A DNA stretch of 50,504 nt from Clostridia bacterium (GTDB taxonomy: Bacteria > Bacillota > Clostridia > Oscillospirales > CAG-272), in assembly GCA_017387685.1 (NCBI GenBank), contig JAFOEU010000098.1:1-50504 (forward strand). Direction: 5' to 3'. The notes under the pieces were generated by a model. It searched no databases. It had not been told where the DNA came from and was given only the letters and a program-made list of their open reading frames with translations. Of this stretch, positions 34,286 to 42,145 are shown piece by piece (within the stretch, counting starts at the first letter, position 1; the number at the start of each line of letters is the position of its first letter). Position numbers and translations under genes: made by a program.

Positions 34286-35359
34286 TCAATCCTCCTTGAT
34301 GCGGCTACGGAGCACGCGCTCGAGGAGCTGACCGATCGATTCCGCCATCTTCATCATACCGATATCGTTGGGATGCGAGCCGTCGGTCGAGCATTCTTCC
34401 TTGTGGTAGCCGCGGTAAAGTCCCTGACCGTCGATGTAGAAGACGTGCTTGTCCCCCTCCTCGCGTGCGCGATAGAAGGTATCCTCGATCACGCGGCGGC
34501 GATCAACACTCGCCTCGTAGCCGTTGTCAAAGTCGGGCTTGGAAACGAAGATTATGGGGAGCTTCGGGTGCGCCTCGCGGATGGTCTTATAGAAATCGTA
34601 GTGGGTTGCCTCAAGGTGCTCTGCGGTGGGGGCGTTGTGGTCGTAATCGCAAACAAAGGCGGTCATTTCGCGGGAAGCGATATAATTTGCCATCGACTGC
34701 TCGCCCTTCGCGTTGCCCGAGAAGCCGAGGTTGACAAAGTCGATCTCGTTGCGGCGGCAGATTATCGACTGATAAGCGATACCGGGACGGCTTGCGCACG
34801 CGCCCTGAGTGATCGAGGAGCCGTAATAGATGATGGGAGCAACGTCGCGGTATTTCGCACCCGCGCCGAGCTGTGCGCCCTCGTCGATACCGATCTCAAG
34901 CGCGGAAACGGGGCTGTAAAGCGGGAAATTTATGGTATAATAACGCATCTGACCGCCGAGAACTCCCCTTTTCGAGGTATATCCGTCGGTATCCGTCATC
35001 TTGCAGCGGAAGGTGCAAACGTAGTGATGAGAATTCGGGAAATCCTCATACATATCAAACGACGCCGCACCCGTCATGGGCATGTGGTCGTATTTGGTCA
35101 TATAGGGCATCTTGGCACGGATGGCAATGCGCTTCGAATCGGTCGAGAAACGAACGCGTCCGCCGCAGGTGTGAGATGCGTTACGCGCGGTTCCGGGATT
35201 GGTAGCCTCTGCAACGTCAGCGGGAAGGCGGCGGTAAGTGTCGCCCTCAATGCCCGCAAAGCCGTAAAGGTCAAGATTCGCGGCATCATACCAAACAAAT
35301 CCCTCCGCATCGGCAGAAACGATCATATTCTGGTCAAGTTCTTTCGGAATGTTACTCAT
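34286..35359 (-). CDS. SGNH/GDSL hydrolase with GxDLY domain, copy 2
   Basis: A 357-residue paralogue of the gene two places downstream, with the same layout: N-terminal GxDLY region (LDLYGFAGIEGDTYRRLP), a jelly-roll-like middle, and an SGNH domain with Ser181 in YYGSSITQGA, GFSGNAKGE and the Asp/His block TDGSHPND. No signal peptide. First gene of the operon; AAAGG precedes the ATG. The two copies are diverged enough that they likely act on different esters; this is inference. Confidence 0.85.
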   Translation of the reverse strand: MSNIPKELDQNMIVSADAEGFVWYDAANLDLYGFAGIEGDTYRRLPADVAEATNPGTARNASHTCGGRVRFSTDSKRIAIRAKMPYMTKYDHMPMTGAASFDMYEDFPNSHHYVCTFRCKMTDTDGYTSKRGVLGGQMRYYTINFPLYSPVSALEIGIDEGAQLGAGAKYRDVAPIIYYGSSITQGACASRPGIAYQSIICRRNEIDFVNLGFSGNAKGEQSMANYIASREMTAFVCDYDHNAPTAEHLEATHYDFYKTIREAHPKLPIIFVSKPDFDNGYEASVDRRRVIEDTFYRAREEGDKHVFYIDGQGLYRGYHKEECSTDGSHPNDIGMMKMAESIGQLLERVLRSRIKED

Positions 35360-35463
35360 TTTGACGTACCTTTCTATTATTTTATAAATTTTGAAGATAA
35401 GAAGGTAATTTTTCGCCGCGGCGAAAAATATTTTATTAAATCGGTTTGGTATCCTATACTATA

Positions 35464-35830
35464 TGCAGTACAGACTCCGATCTCCTCATCCACCACTGCC
35501 GTGGTCCCCCTTCCCCGCTGGGGAAGGCTTATTGATAATTCCGCTCAATACTCCTAAACATCGTTAGCATATTGAGTTATCAAAACAATCTTTAAATCGA
35601 CACTTTTGAACATCATTAATTTTTCAAGCTGTAAAATCGTGTTAAACGTACGAGCCGGGAAGCGAAATAACGCTATCATTGTAAATTTGGCGATATAACA
35701 AGCAATATTTTCAAGATTTACACGAAAATATATCACTTTAGCCTATGTTCGCACTTGCCAAATAAGCCTTCCCCAGCGGGGAAGGGGGACCACGGCAGTG
35801 GTGGATGAGGAGATCGGAGTCTGTACTGCA
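35464..35830. mobile_element. 367-bp element with perfect 70-bp inverted repeats
   Basis: Arms 35464-35533 and 35761-35830 are exact reverse complements over all 70 bp. Each arm holds two small hairpins (CCACTGCCGTGG and CCTTCCCCGCTGGGGAAGG), the same design as the arms at 29.1 kb. The 227-bp centre is A/T-rich with no convincing gene and contains CTATGTTCGCAC at 35743-35754. It explains most of the 492-bp gap before the SGNH operon. No transposase is present. Confidence 0.8.
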
Positions 35831-35851
35831 GAAAAGACAAGCGTACCAAAG

Positions 35852-36229
35852 CTATTTTGCAGGCTTCAGATCATTGATGCTTAACCCCAAGTGCTTCAAG
35901 ATATCGTTACAAACTGCGTCAAAATTGCGGTTTACATCAATATTTCTATATCGGAGTACCTTAATATACAGCTTTTCAAGCTCCGCATCTCTTTCGGCAT
36001 CTTCTTTTTTGTTGCTTGGCAAGTTATGCCCACTTCCGTCGAGTTCAATGACTATTCTTGCGCTTGCAATATAAAAATCAACGATAAAATCCCCGATATT
36101 CTTTTGTCTGTTTACCGTAACGGGCAATCTCTTCAAAAAGTCATACCAAAGATGTTTTTCTTCATCCGTCATTCGTTTTCGAAGAGATTGCGCCGTACCG
36201 ACGAGCTTTTTGTTGTAATTATAACTCAT
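35852..36229 (-). CDS. DUF559 endonuclease-like protein
   Basis: A 125-residue protein of the DUF559 family, a Vsr/restriction-endonuclease-like PD-(D/E)XK fold. It shows the typical SLRKRMTDEEKHLWYDFL, VNRQKNIGDFIVDFYIASARIVIELDGSGH and later KVLRYRNIDV. The function of these small proteins is unknown; DNA repair or mobile-element roles have been suggested by fold. It overlaps the HAD gene by 11 bp and is last in the GDPD-nadE-HAD operon. Its stop lies only about 20 bp from a perfect inverted-repeat element. Confidence 0.85.
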   Translation of the reverse strand: MSYNYNKKLVGTAQSLRKRMTDEEKHLWYDFLKRLPVTVNRQKNIGDFIVDFYIASARIVIELDGSGHNLPSNKKEDAERDAELEKLYIKVLRYRNIDVNRNFDAVCNDILKHLGLSINDLKPAK

Positions 36230-36872
36230 TGTTTATCAACGCCGTACACATCTCCGCAAAAGTGGGATATACCATCCCCGCGCCCATATCGGCGAAGCTT
36301 TCGGGGGTTACGGCGCCGGTGCAGACGGCGGCGAAATCGACTCCGGCGTTGATTGCCGTTTTCATATCGGTGACGCTGTCGCCGACGTAGAGGATATCGC
36401 AGAGCGCGATGCCCGTCTTTTCGGAGAGGTAAAAGATTCCGTCGGGCTCGGGCTTGTGCGCCGCGACCTCGTCGGGGCTGATGACGGAGTAGATATACTT
36501 ATCCACTCCCGCACGCTCAAGCGGACGCCATATCTGATCCGAGGATTTCAGCGAAAGCACGGCAAGGACGATACCCTTTGCGTGCAGAGCGGCAAGCCCC
36601 TCGGCAACGCCGGGATAGAGCTCCGTCTGCTCGCGCATTGTTTCGGCTGAATATGGAATGTATTCATCGTGAAGCCTTTTGGCATCGGGTGCGCTGCAGC
36701 CCGCGTTGAGATAGATCGTCTCGGCGGTCAAGCCGATGCCGTCGCGCAGGATCTTTCGGTCAAGATCGTAGCCAAAGCGCGCGGCGTTGGTGTAAAGGCA
36801 ATCCTCAATGAGCGCGGCGGTGTCGGCGAGAGTCAGGTCGAAATCTGTGATTATTGCTTTATATTTTTTCAT
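36219..36872 (-). CDS. HAD-superfamily phosphatase (phosphoglycolate phosphatase-like)
   Basis: A 217-residue haloacid-dehalogenase-like hydrolase. Motif I is DFDLTLAD (nucleophile Asp10, acid/base Asp12), motif II lies in VLSLKSSD, motif III in AAHKPEPDGI, and motif IV is YVGDSVTDM. A helical cap sits between motifs I and II. This pattern fits Gph-like phosphatases acting on small phosphorylated metabolites. It overlaps nadE by 4 bp (ATGA), so translation is coupled. The substrate is uncertain. Confidence 0.87.
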   Translation of the reverse strand: MKKYKAIITDFDLTLADTAALIEDCLYTNAARFGYDLDRKILRDGIGLTAETIYLNAGCSAPDAKRLHDEYIPYSAETMREQTELYPGVAEGLAALHAKGIVLAVLSLKSSDQIWRPLERAGVDKYIYSVISPDEVAAHKPEPDGIFYLSEKTGIALCDILYVGDSVTDMKTAINAGVDFAAVCTGAVTPESFADMGAGMVYPTFAEMCTALINNEL

Positions 36873-37621
36873 TTTTCCTCATATACGAAGCAGTCCATAT
36901 ATCTCAATTTGAAGAGATTGATGGCGTGCTTGCGGTCGATCGCCGCCTTCTTTTCGGGAGTGGGCTCGATGCCCTCGCGGATATATCTGTCAAGCTCCGC
37001 ATATGTGAAACCAAGGTTGTCCTCGTCGGTCTTGCCGCAAAGTCCGTCGATGGGGGTCTTATCGACGAGCTCGATCGGCAGACCGAGATAGCGTCCGATC
37101 TGCTTGAGCTCGGTGACGGTGAAGCAGGAGATCGGCGAAAAGTCGCCCGCGCTGTCGCCGTAGCGGGTAGAATATCCAACCCAGTCCTCGGAGAGGTTGC
37201 AGGTGTTTGCGACACGTCCGTTGACCGACTGCGAAACGGCGTAAAGGGTGGTCATTCTGATTCGGGGCGGAATATTCTGAAGCGATTGGGGAGTCAGCGT
37301 GCTTCCGAGGGCGTCAGCGACGGTCTTGTCCATCGCATCGGCGACCTCTTTGATATTGACGACAACGTGCTCGATTCCGAGATGGTTTACAAGCTGATGC
37401 GAGCAGGAAATATCGAACTGCTCGCCGCGCGGCATAAGAACGCCGAAAACGCGATCCTTGCCGAGTGCCTTTACGCAGAGCGCGGCAACTATCGAGGAAT
37501 CCTTGCCGCCCGAAATGCCGACGACCGCGCGGCAACCACGGCCGTTTATCTCAAACCAATTCCTGATCCACGCGACACATTCCTCTGTCGCGCGGACGGG
37601 ATCGAATTTATATTCCTTCAT
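36869..37621 (-). CDS. nadE: NH3-dependent NAD+ synthetase
   Basis: Makes NAD+ from deamido-NAD+, ATP and ammonia. At 250 residues it is the short ammonia-using form without a glutaminase domain. The PP-loop SGGKDSS is at residues 37-43, and CNLSEDWVGYSTRYGDSAGDFSPI contains the NAD-synthase signature. The start lies 1 bp from the GDPD stop, and a GGAAG ribosome-binding site is inside the end of that gene. It is linked downstream to a HAD phosphatase by a 4-bp overlap. Confidence 0.92.
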   Translation of the reverse strand: MKEYKFDPVRATEECVAWIRNWFEINGRGCRAVVGISGGKDSSIVAALCVKALGKDRVFGVLMPRGEQFDISCSHQLVNHLGIEHVVVNIKEVADAMDKTVADALGSTLTPQSLQNIPPRIRMTTLYAVSQSVNGRVANTCNLSEDWVGYSTRYGDSAGDFSPISCFTVTELKQIGRYLGLPIELVDKTPIDGLCGKTDEDNLGFTYAELDRYIREGIEPTPEKKAAIDRKHAINLFKLRYMDCFVYEEK

Positions 37622-37622
37622 A

Positions 37623-40376
37623 TTAGTCTTCCTTCTTTTTAATAATAAGTACAGCCGCGGGAATGAGCGCGAGGATGGAGAGCGAGATCATCGAACCGCA
37701 ACCCTTTTCCTCTGCGGGCTCGGTCTCGGGAGCAGATGTGCCTACGGGTGCTTCTGTAACCGCGGGAGCCTCGGTGGTCACCTCTTCGGTGGTCTCGGGG
37801 ATGGGCTCAGCCTCGACGTTCTCGGTTGCGAGGATAACGGGAGTTACGGTGTAGTAGGAGGTTCCGTTCGAGAGTGTCTTTTTAAGCTTGAAGAAGAAGC
37901 CTTCCGCGCCATCGGAAAGGGTAACGTAACCGTCCTTATAGGTTCCCGTACCGCCGATGACAACAAGCTCTGCCTTAGCCGAGCCCGCGTTGTTGCCGGC
38001 GTAAGTAACGGCATTCAGAACGAGCTTGCCGCTTTCGTCAAAGGAAGCGGTGAAATCCTCAACGTATGTGCCCGCCCACTGGGAGTAGTTGGTGGTGATA
38101 CCGCGGATACCGCTGATGAAGAAGGAGTTGAAGGCATCCTCCTTGTTGACGGTCCAGTTCCAAAGGGTTACGCCGCGGACGGCAAGATCTGTATAGAGAT
38201 TGATACCGAGAGTACCCGAGCTCTGGCTAGGCGAATACGCGGTATTTATCGGGATCACTTCCGAAAGAACGTCCTGTGCTATTGTAAGGCTTCTTTGCTC
38301 GTTGGCGGTGATAGCGCTTGTGAGGAAGTTGATCGAAAGATTGGGGTTCGCCGCGCGCATTGCCGTGATCATCGACTTATTGAACGCGATGACAACGACC
38401 TGACGCTCCATACCGTATTTTTTGATAAGCTTTGTAAGAGGCTCGGCGATCTTTGTGTTGCTGCCCTTGAGCTCGACTACAAGAACCTCGCCCGTGCCCT
38501 TGAATCTCTCAAAATAGTCATCGAGAAGCGGGATGGGCTCAGGCGCAACGCCTGACTTGGAGTCTACCTGGAACTTCTTGATCGTCTCTGCGGTCATATC
38601 GACGGTGTTACCCTCACCGTTTGTGGTTCTGTCGATAGTTCCGTCGTGCATAACGATGATATTTCCATCCTTCATAAGGTAGACATCGTTTTCAACCATC
38701 GTCGCGCCGAGTCTGAACGCCTCAACCGAGCCCGCAACGGTGTTTTCCTGCTGTGTCGAGGGGTTTCCGCGGTGACCGATGATCTCGGGTGTGCGGACGA
38801 GGGTGTTTTTATCGTAATATTTGGTGAAGCAAGCCTCTGTCGCCTTGACGTCGGGAGTGATCAGACCGAGCACGCCGTTATTGATCGCGCTGACGGCGGA
38901 AACATCCTTTTCGGTGATCGCCTGCCATACGACGAGGTATCTGTCCTGAAGATAGGAAACAAAATCGCGTGATGCAATATCGGTGGCAGAGCTCATGATC
39001 GCGCCACGCGCGCCTGCCTCGATACAGCGAGCTCGAAGCTCCTCGGCGTCCCAGATATTTCCGGTAGTGTCGAACATAGCGTAGACTCTATTGTTCTTTG
39101 AGCGCACCTGCTGGATGATCTGAGTGCTCGACGAGATAATATAAAGGTCGGGGAGCTCGAGAGATGCCACGTATTTTGCGAACGCCTCAGCCTCAGGCGA
39201 GGTTTCAATGCGGAACGCGGGAATAACGCGATCGCAGATCGTAATATCGGAAAGCTTGACAAACTTTTTGTCGAGTGTAACGCCGAGCTCATTTCCCTCG
39301 ACCTCGCATTCAAAGATCGCGATAGAAGGAAGAGTCGTCTCGAGTGCCTTCAGCTGCTCGGTGGTGGCTATCTCTGTGATAAGCGCGGGCTCAAGAGCTA
39401 TGTTGGATTCGGGATCGCGTGTGTCGTGGAGCTGAGGTCTGGGTCTTGAAACCTTGCTTCCGAGATTGACAGTGATCTTTACGCTGTCAACGGTAAGGCG
39501 TGCGCCGCGAACCTGAAAGCCCATTGCACCCGCGTCATAGGGGGTATTAGTTTCTGTGAGATAGGTCTTTCCGTTTACCGTGCTTGTTGCTGTGCTTCCG
39601 CAGAAGTTTACAGTAACGTCAAAGTACGAGCCGCCGGTGATGCCGGTAACGGGGCCCTTCTTCGTTACGCTCCAAGCGTCCGACGCAGTACGCTCCGCGA
39701 TCTCAAGACCGTTCGATGCCGAAATATCGTATCTGAATGCATTCTGAACGTAGGGGATCTTCTTGCCCGCGGGATCCTGAAGGCGGAAGATCAGCGCGCC
39801 GTAGCGGCCCGTGGAGGTCTGCTTGGTGATCTTTACGCGCGCAGAATAGCTCGCGTCGCCAAAGGCGTCAAGATAGGAGGGGAGAAGCACGCGCATATGG
39901 CTCGCGCCATCGTTTGAGGCGTCAAGATAGATCGCGCCCTCAGCTTCATCGTAGCCAAAGGTGGTACCTGCGGGCTGCTGAATTATGCGGAACTTCGAAA
40001 GGTCGGGCTTTGCGGAATAATCGTCCTCATAAAGAACGTATTCGCTCTCGCCCTCATTCTTCGCAACGACGTAGACCGTCTTCGACTTGCCGTTTGCGGT
40101 TGCGGTCAGGGGATAAACGCCCTTTTCCGCGGGGGTGTATGCGGTGACGGTATTATTGCCGTCCTTCCAAACTATATCAGCGGGAGCTGTGAGATTTGCG
40201 CCTGCTTCAAACTGAACGCTTACCTTGGTAAGATCGACCGCCTTGCCCGCATCCGTGCAGATCGCGGGGCTCGAGAAGCCTACCTCAATCTCACCCGCCG
40301 CAGAAGCAGGCACAGCCGAGAGAAGCATCGGCAGAAGCATTAGTACGCATAAAACTGTTGCGAAAATTCTTTTCAT
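37623..40376 (-). CDS. Large surface-anchored glycerophosphodiesterase
   Basis: A 917-residue secreted protein. Signal peptide 1-26 (PASA). About 30-110 is beta-rich. About 115-305 looks like a laminin-G/DUF1080-type domain. About 345-525 resembles a degenerate GDPD-like barrel without the catalytic residues. About 530-800 is an intact GDPD domain, with His535-Arg536 in IIGHRGN, Glu562 and Asp564 in VENDVYL, and His577-Asp578 in MHDGT. The C-terminus is a Thr/Glu stalk, GCGS with Cys893, a hydrophobic helix and KKKED. ATG 40376 follows GGAGG and starts the signal peptide. First gene of the operon with nadE. It could release glycerol phosphate from teichoic acid or lipid head groups. Confidence 0.87.
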   Translation of the reverse strand: MKRIFATVLCVLMLLPMLLSAVPASAAGEIEVGFSSPAICTDAGKAVDLTKVSVQFEAGANLTAPADIVWKDGNNTVTAYTPAEKGVYPLTATANGKSKTVYVVAKNEGESEYVLYEDDYSAKPDLSKFRIIQQPAGTTFGYDEAEGAIYLDASNDGASHMRVLLPSYLDAFGDASYSARVKITKQTSTGRYGALIFRLQDPAGKKIPYVQNAFRYDISASNGLEIAERTASDAWSVTKKGPVTGITGGSYFDVTVNFCGSTATSTVNGKTYLTETNTPYDAGAMGFQVRGARLTVDSVKITVNLGSKVSRPRPQLHDTRDPESNIALEPALITEIATTEQLKALETTLPSIAIFECEVEGNELGVTLDKKFVKLSDITICDRVIPAFRIETSPEAEAFAKYVASLELPDLYIISSSTQIIQQVRSKNNRVYAMFDTTGNIWDAEELRARCIEAGARGAIMSSATDIASRDFVSYLQDRYLVVWQAITEKDVSAVSAINNGVLGLITPDVKATEACFTKYYDKNTLVRTPEIIGHRGNPSTQQENTVAGSVEAFRLGATMVENDVYLMKDGNIIVMHDGTIDRTTNGEGNTVDMTAETIKKFQVDSKSGVAPEPIPLLDDYFERFKGTGEVLVVELKGSNTKIAEPLTKLIKKYGMERQVVVIAFNKSMITAMRAANPNLSINFLTSAITANEQRSLTIAQDVLSEVIPINTAYSPSQSSGTLGINLYTDLAVRGVTLWNWTVNKEDAFNSFFISGIRGITTNYSQWAGTYVEDFTASFDESGKLVLNAVTYAGNNAGSAKAELVVIGGTGTYKDGYVTLSDGAEGFFFKLKKTLSNGTSYYTVTPVILATENVEAEPIPETTEEVTTEAPAVTEAPVGTSAPETEPAEEKGCGSMISLSILALIPAAVLIIKKKED

Positions 40377-40407
40377 AGTTGTCCTCCGTATAGGAAATGT
40401 CGTGTTT

Positions 40408-40436
40408 CTATTGGGTGCGAACCCGCCACCCAATAG
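40408..40436 (-). promoter_or_regulatory. Hairpin in the leader of the large GDPD gene
   Basis: CTATTGGGTG and CACCCAATAG pair perfectly around a 9-nt loop between the promoter and the ribosome-binding site. No T-run follows, so it is not a simple terminator. It may protect the 5' end or bind a regulator. Confidence 0.5.
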
Positions 40437-40458
40437 AATACAAACAATTATTTATTAT

Positions 40459-40487
40459 ATTATATAACATTTCTTCTCCCCAGTCAA
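40459..40487 (-). promoter_or_regulatory. Promoter of the GDPD-nadE-HAD-DUF559 operon
   Basis: On the minus strand TTGACT (40487-40482), a 17-bp spacer and TATAAT (40464-40459). Confidence 0.75.
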
Positions 40488-40507
40488 TGAAAATTTCAAA
40501 AAAAGCA

Positions 40508-40536
40508 TTGATTTTCCTTCAATTATGTGATAATAT
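40508..40536 (+). promoter_or_regulatory. Promoter of the FAD-dependent oxidoreductase
   Basis: TTGATT (40508-40513), a 17-bp spacer and TAATAT (40531-40536). It diverges from the GDPD promoter. Confidence 0.55.
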
Positions 40537-40578
40537 ATAATTAGAAAAATATGCTTTTTAAAATAAAGGAGCAAGACA

Positions 40579-41949
40579 ATGAAAAATTATGACGTTATTA
40601 TAATCGGCGCGGGTCCCGGCGGTATTTTTACTGCGTATGAGCTCAATAAGCTCTCCCCCGAGCTCAAGGTTGCCGTTCTTGAAACGGGCGCACCCCTCGC
40701 GGAGCGCAAGTGCCCCATCGACGGCAAGAAAATAAAGTCCTGCATCGGATGCAAGTCCTGCGCTATTATGAACGGCTTCGGCGGCGCGGGCGCGTTCTCG
40801 GACGGTAAATACAACATCACCACCGAATTCGGCGGCACTCTTCACGAATATATCGGCAAGGAAGAGGCGATCGACCTGATGAACTATGTCGATACCATCA
40901 ACCTCTCCCACGGCGGCGAGGGCACAAAGCTCTACACCACCGCAAATTCCCAGCTCAAAACCAAGTGCCTGCAGAACGGACTCCACCTGCTCGATGCATC
41001 CGTCCGCCACCTCGGCACGGACGTAAACTACATCGTGCTCGAAAACCTCTACAACAAGCTCTCCCCCACCGTTGATTTCTACTTCCGCACACCCGCAAAG
41101 GACGTTGAAAAGATCGAGGGCGGCTACCGCGTTAACACCAAGGATGAAACCTTTGAGGCACCCATCTGCATCATTTCGGCGGGCAGATCGGGCAGTAAGT
41201 GGATGGAGAAGGTCTGCGATGACCTCGCGATCCCCACAAAGTCGAACCGAGTTGACATCGGCGTCCGCGTTGAGCTCCCCTACGAGATCTTCGCGCACCT
41301 GACCGACGAGCTTTACGAATCGAAGATCGTCTACCGCACCGAGAAATTCCGCGATCTCGTCCGCACCTTCTGTATGAATCCGCGCGGCGCGGTCGTTAAC
41401 GAGAACACAAACGGCATCGTCACCGTAAACGGCCACAGCTACGAGGACCCCGCAAAGCACACGGGCAACACCAACTTCGCGCTGCTCGTTTCAAAGCACT
41501 TCTCGCACCCCTTCAAGGATTCGAACGGCTACGGCGAGAGCATCGCGCGCCTTTCGAATATGCTCGGCGGCGGAGTTATGGTTCAGCGCTTCGGCGACCT
41601 CATCCGCGGTCAGCGCTCGAATGAAAAGAGAATGTCGGACTCCTTTGTCCGTCCCACCCTTCAGGCGACCCCCGGCGACCTCTCCCTCGTCATCCCCAAG
41701 CGAATCCTCGACGGCATCATCGAGATGATCTACGCCCTCGATAAGATCGCCCCCGGCACCGCAAACGATGACACCCTGCTCTATGGCGTCGAGGTCAAGT
41801 TCTATAATATGGAGGTCGACACCGACAACCACCTCCAGACCTGCCACGAAAACCTCTTCGTAATCGGCGACTGCGGCGGAACAACCCACTCCCTCTCGCA
41901 GGCATCGGCAAGCGGAGTGTGTGTAGCGAGGTATATCGCTTCGCGATAG
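40579..41949 (+). CDS. FAD-dependent oxidoreductase (COG2509-like)
   Basis: A 456-residue flavoprotein of the BFD-independent 'FAD-dependent dehydrogenase' type. The N-terminal dinucleotide fold is VIIIGAGPGGIFTAYEL (GAGPGG at 10-15). A Cys-rich stretch, CPIDGKKIKSCIGCKSC, is followed by FGGAGAFSDGKYN, typical of this group. A second FAD contact near the C-terminus is LFVIGDCGGTTHSLSQAS. The physiological substrate is not known for the family. AAAGGAGC precedes the ATG. It is monocistronic. The stop TAG is the first TAG of a heptad tract. Confidence 0.87.
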   Translation: MKNYDVIIIGAGPGGIFTAYELNKLSPELKVAVLETGAPLAERKCPIDGKKIKSCIGCKSCAIMNGFGGAGAFSDGKYNITTEFGGTLHEYIGKEEAIDLMNYVDTINLSHGGEGTKLYTTANSQLKTKCLQNGLHLLDASVRHLGTDVNYIVLENLYNKLSPTVDFYFRTPAKDVEKIEGGYRVNTKDETFEAPICIISAGRSGSKWMEKVCDDLAIPTKSNRVDIGVRVELPYEIFAHLTDELYESKIVYRTEKFRDLVRTFCMNPRGAVVNENTNGIVTVNGHSYEDPAKHTGNTNFALLVSKHFSHPFKDSNGYGESIARLSNMLGGGVMVQRFGDLIRGQRSNEKRMSDSFVRPTLQATPGDLSLVIPKRILDGIIEMIYALDKIAPGTANDDTLLYGVEVKFYNMEVDTDNHLQTCHENLFVIGDCGGTTHSLSQASASGVCVARYIASR

Positions 41950-42145
41950 TTGCTAGTTACTAGTTGCTAGTTGAAGGAAGATTTCCTCACTTCGTTCGGA
42001 AATCTGAATTTTAAATAAAAACCTCGGATACCGCAAAATGCGATATCCGAGGTTTTATTATATAGGAAGATTTTCGCCTCAGCGAAAATCAACCTTTAAC
42101 TAGCAACTAGCAACTAGTAACTAGTAACTGTCGCGAAGCGACAAT
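41947..42145. repeat. Family A full element between two convergent stops
   Basis: Heptads with TAG every 7 bp start at the FAD-gene stop; inverted heptads end close to the tpiA stop on the other strand, with one small hairpin (GTCGCGAAGCGAC) between. Inside are GAAGGAAGA, AGATTTTCGCCTCAGCGAAAATC and the terminator at 42018-42056. Both ends of the same element therefore serve a stop codon. Confidence 0.85.
42018..42056. terminator. Terminator inside the family A element
   Basis: AAAACCTCGGATA / TATCCGAGGTTTT with a loop around GCAAAATGC. Strong stem with T-runs on both strands; it can serve the FAD gene and tpiA. Confidence 0.85.

Noticed and set aside
32808-35557. Two long plus-strand frames across the SGNH hydrolase genes
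   Set aside because: The minus-strand genes have complete catalytic motifs, good ribosome-binding sites and tight spacing; the plus-strand frames have none of these.
35554-35736. Possible 60-residue gene inside the 70-bp inverted-repeat element
   Set aside because: It lies in A/T-rich DNA, has no clear ribosome-binding site and no recognisable motif. It could be re-examined if the same frame is conserved in other copies of the element.
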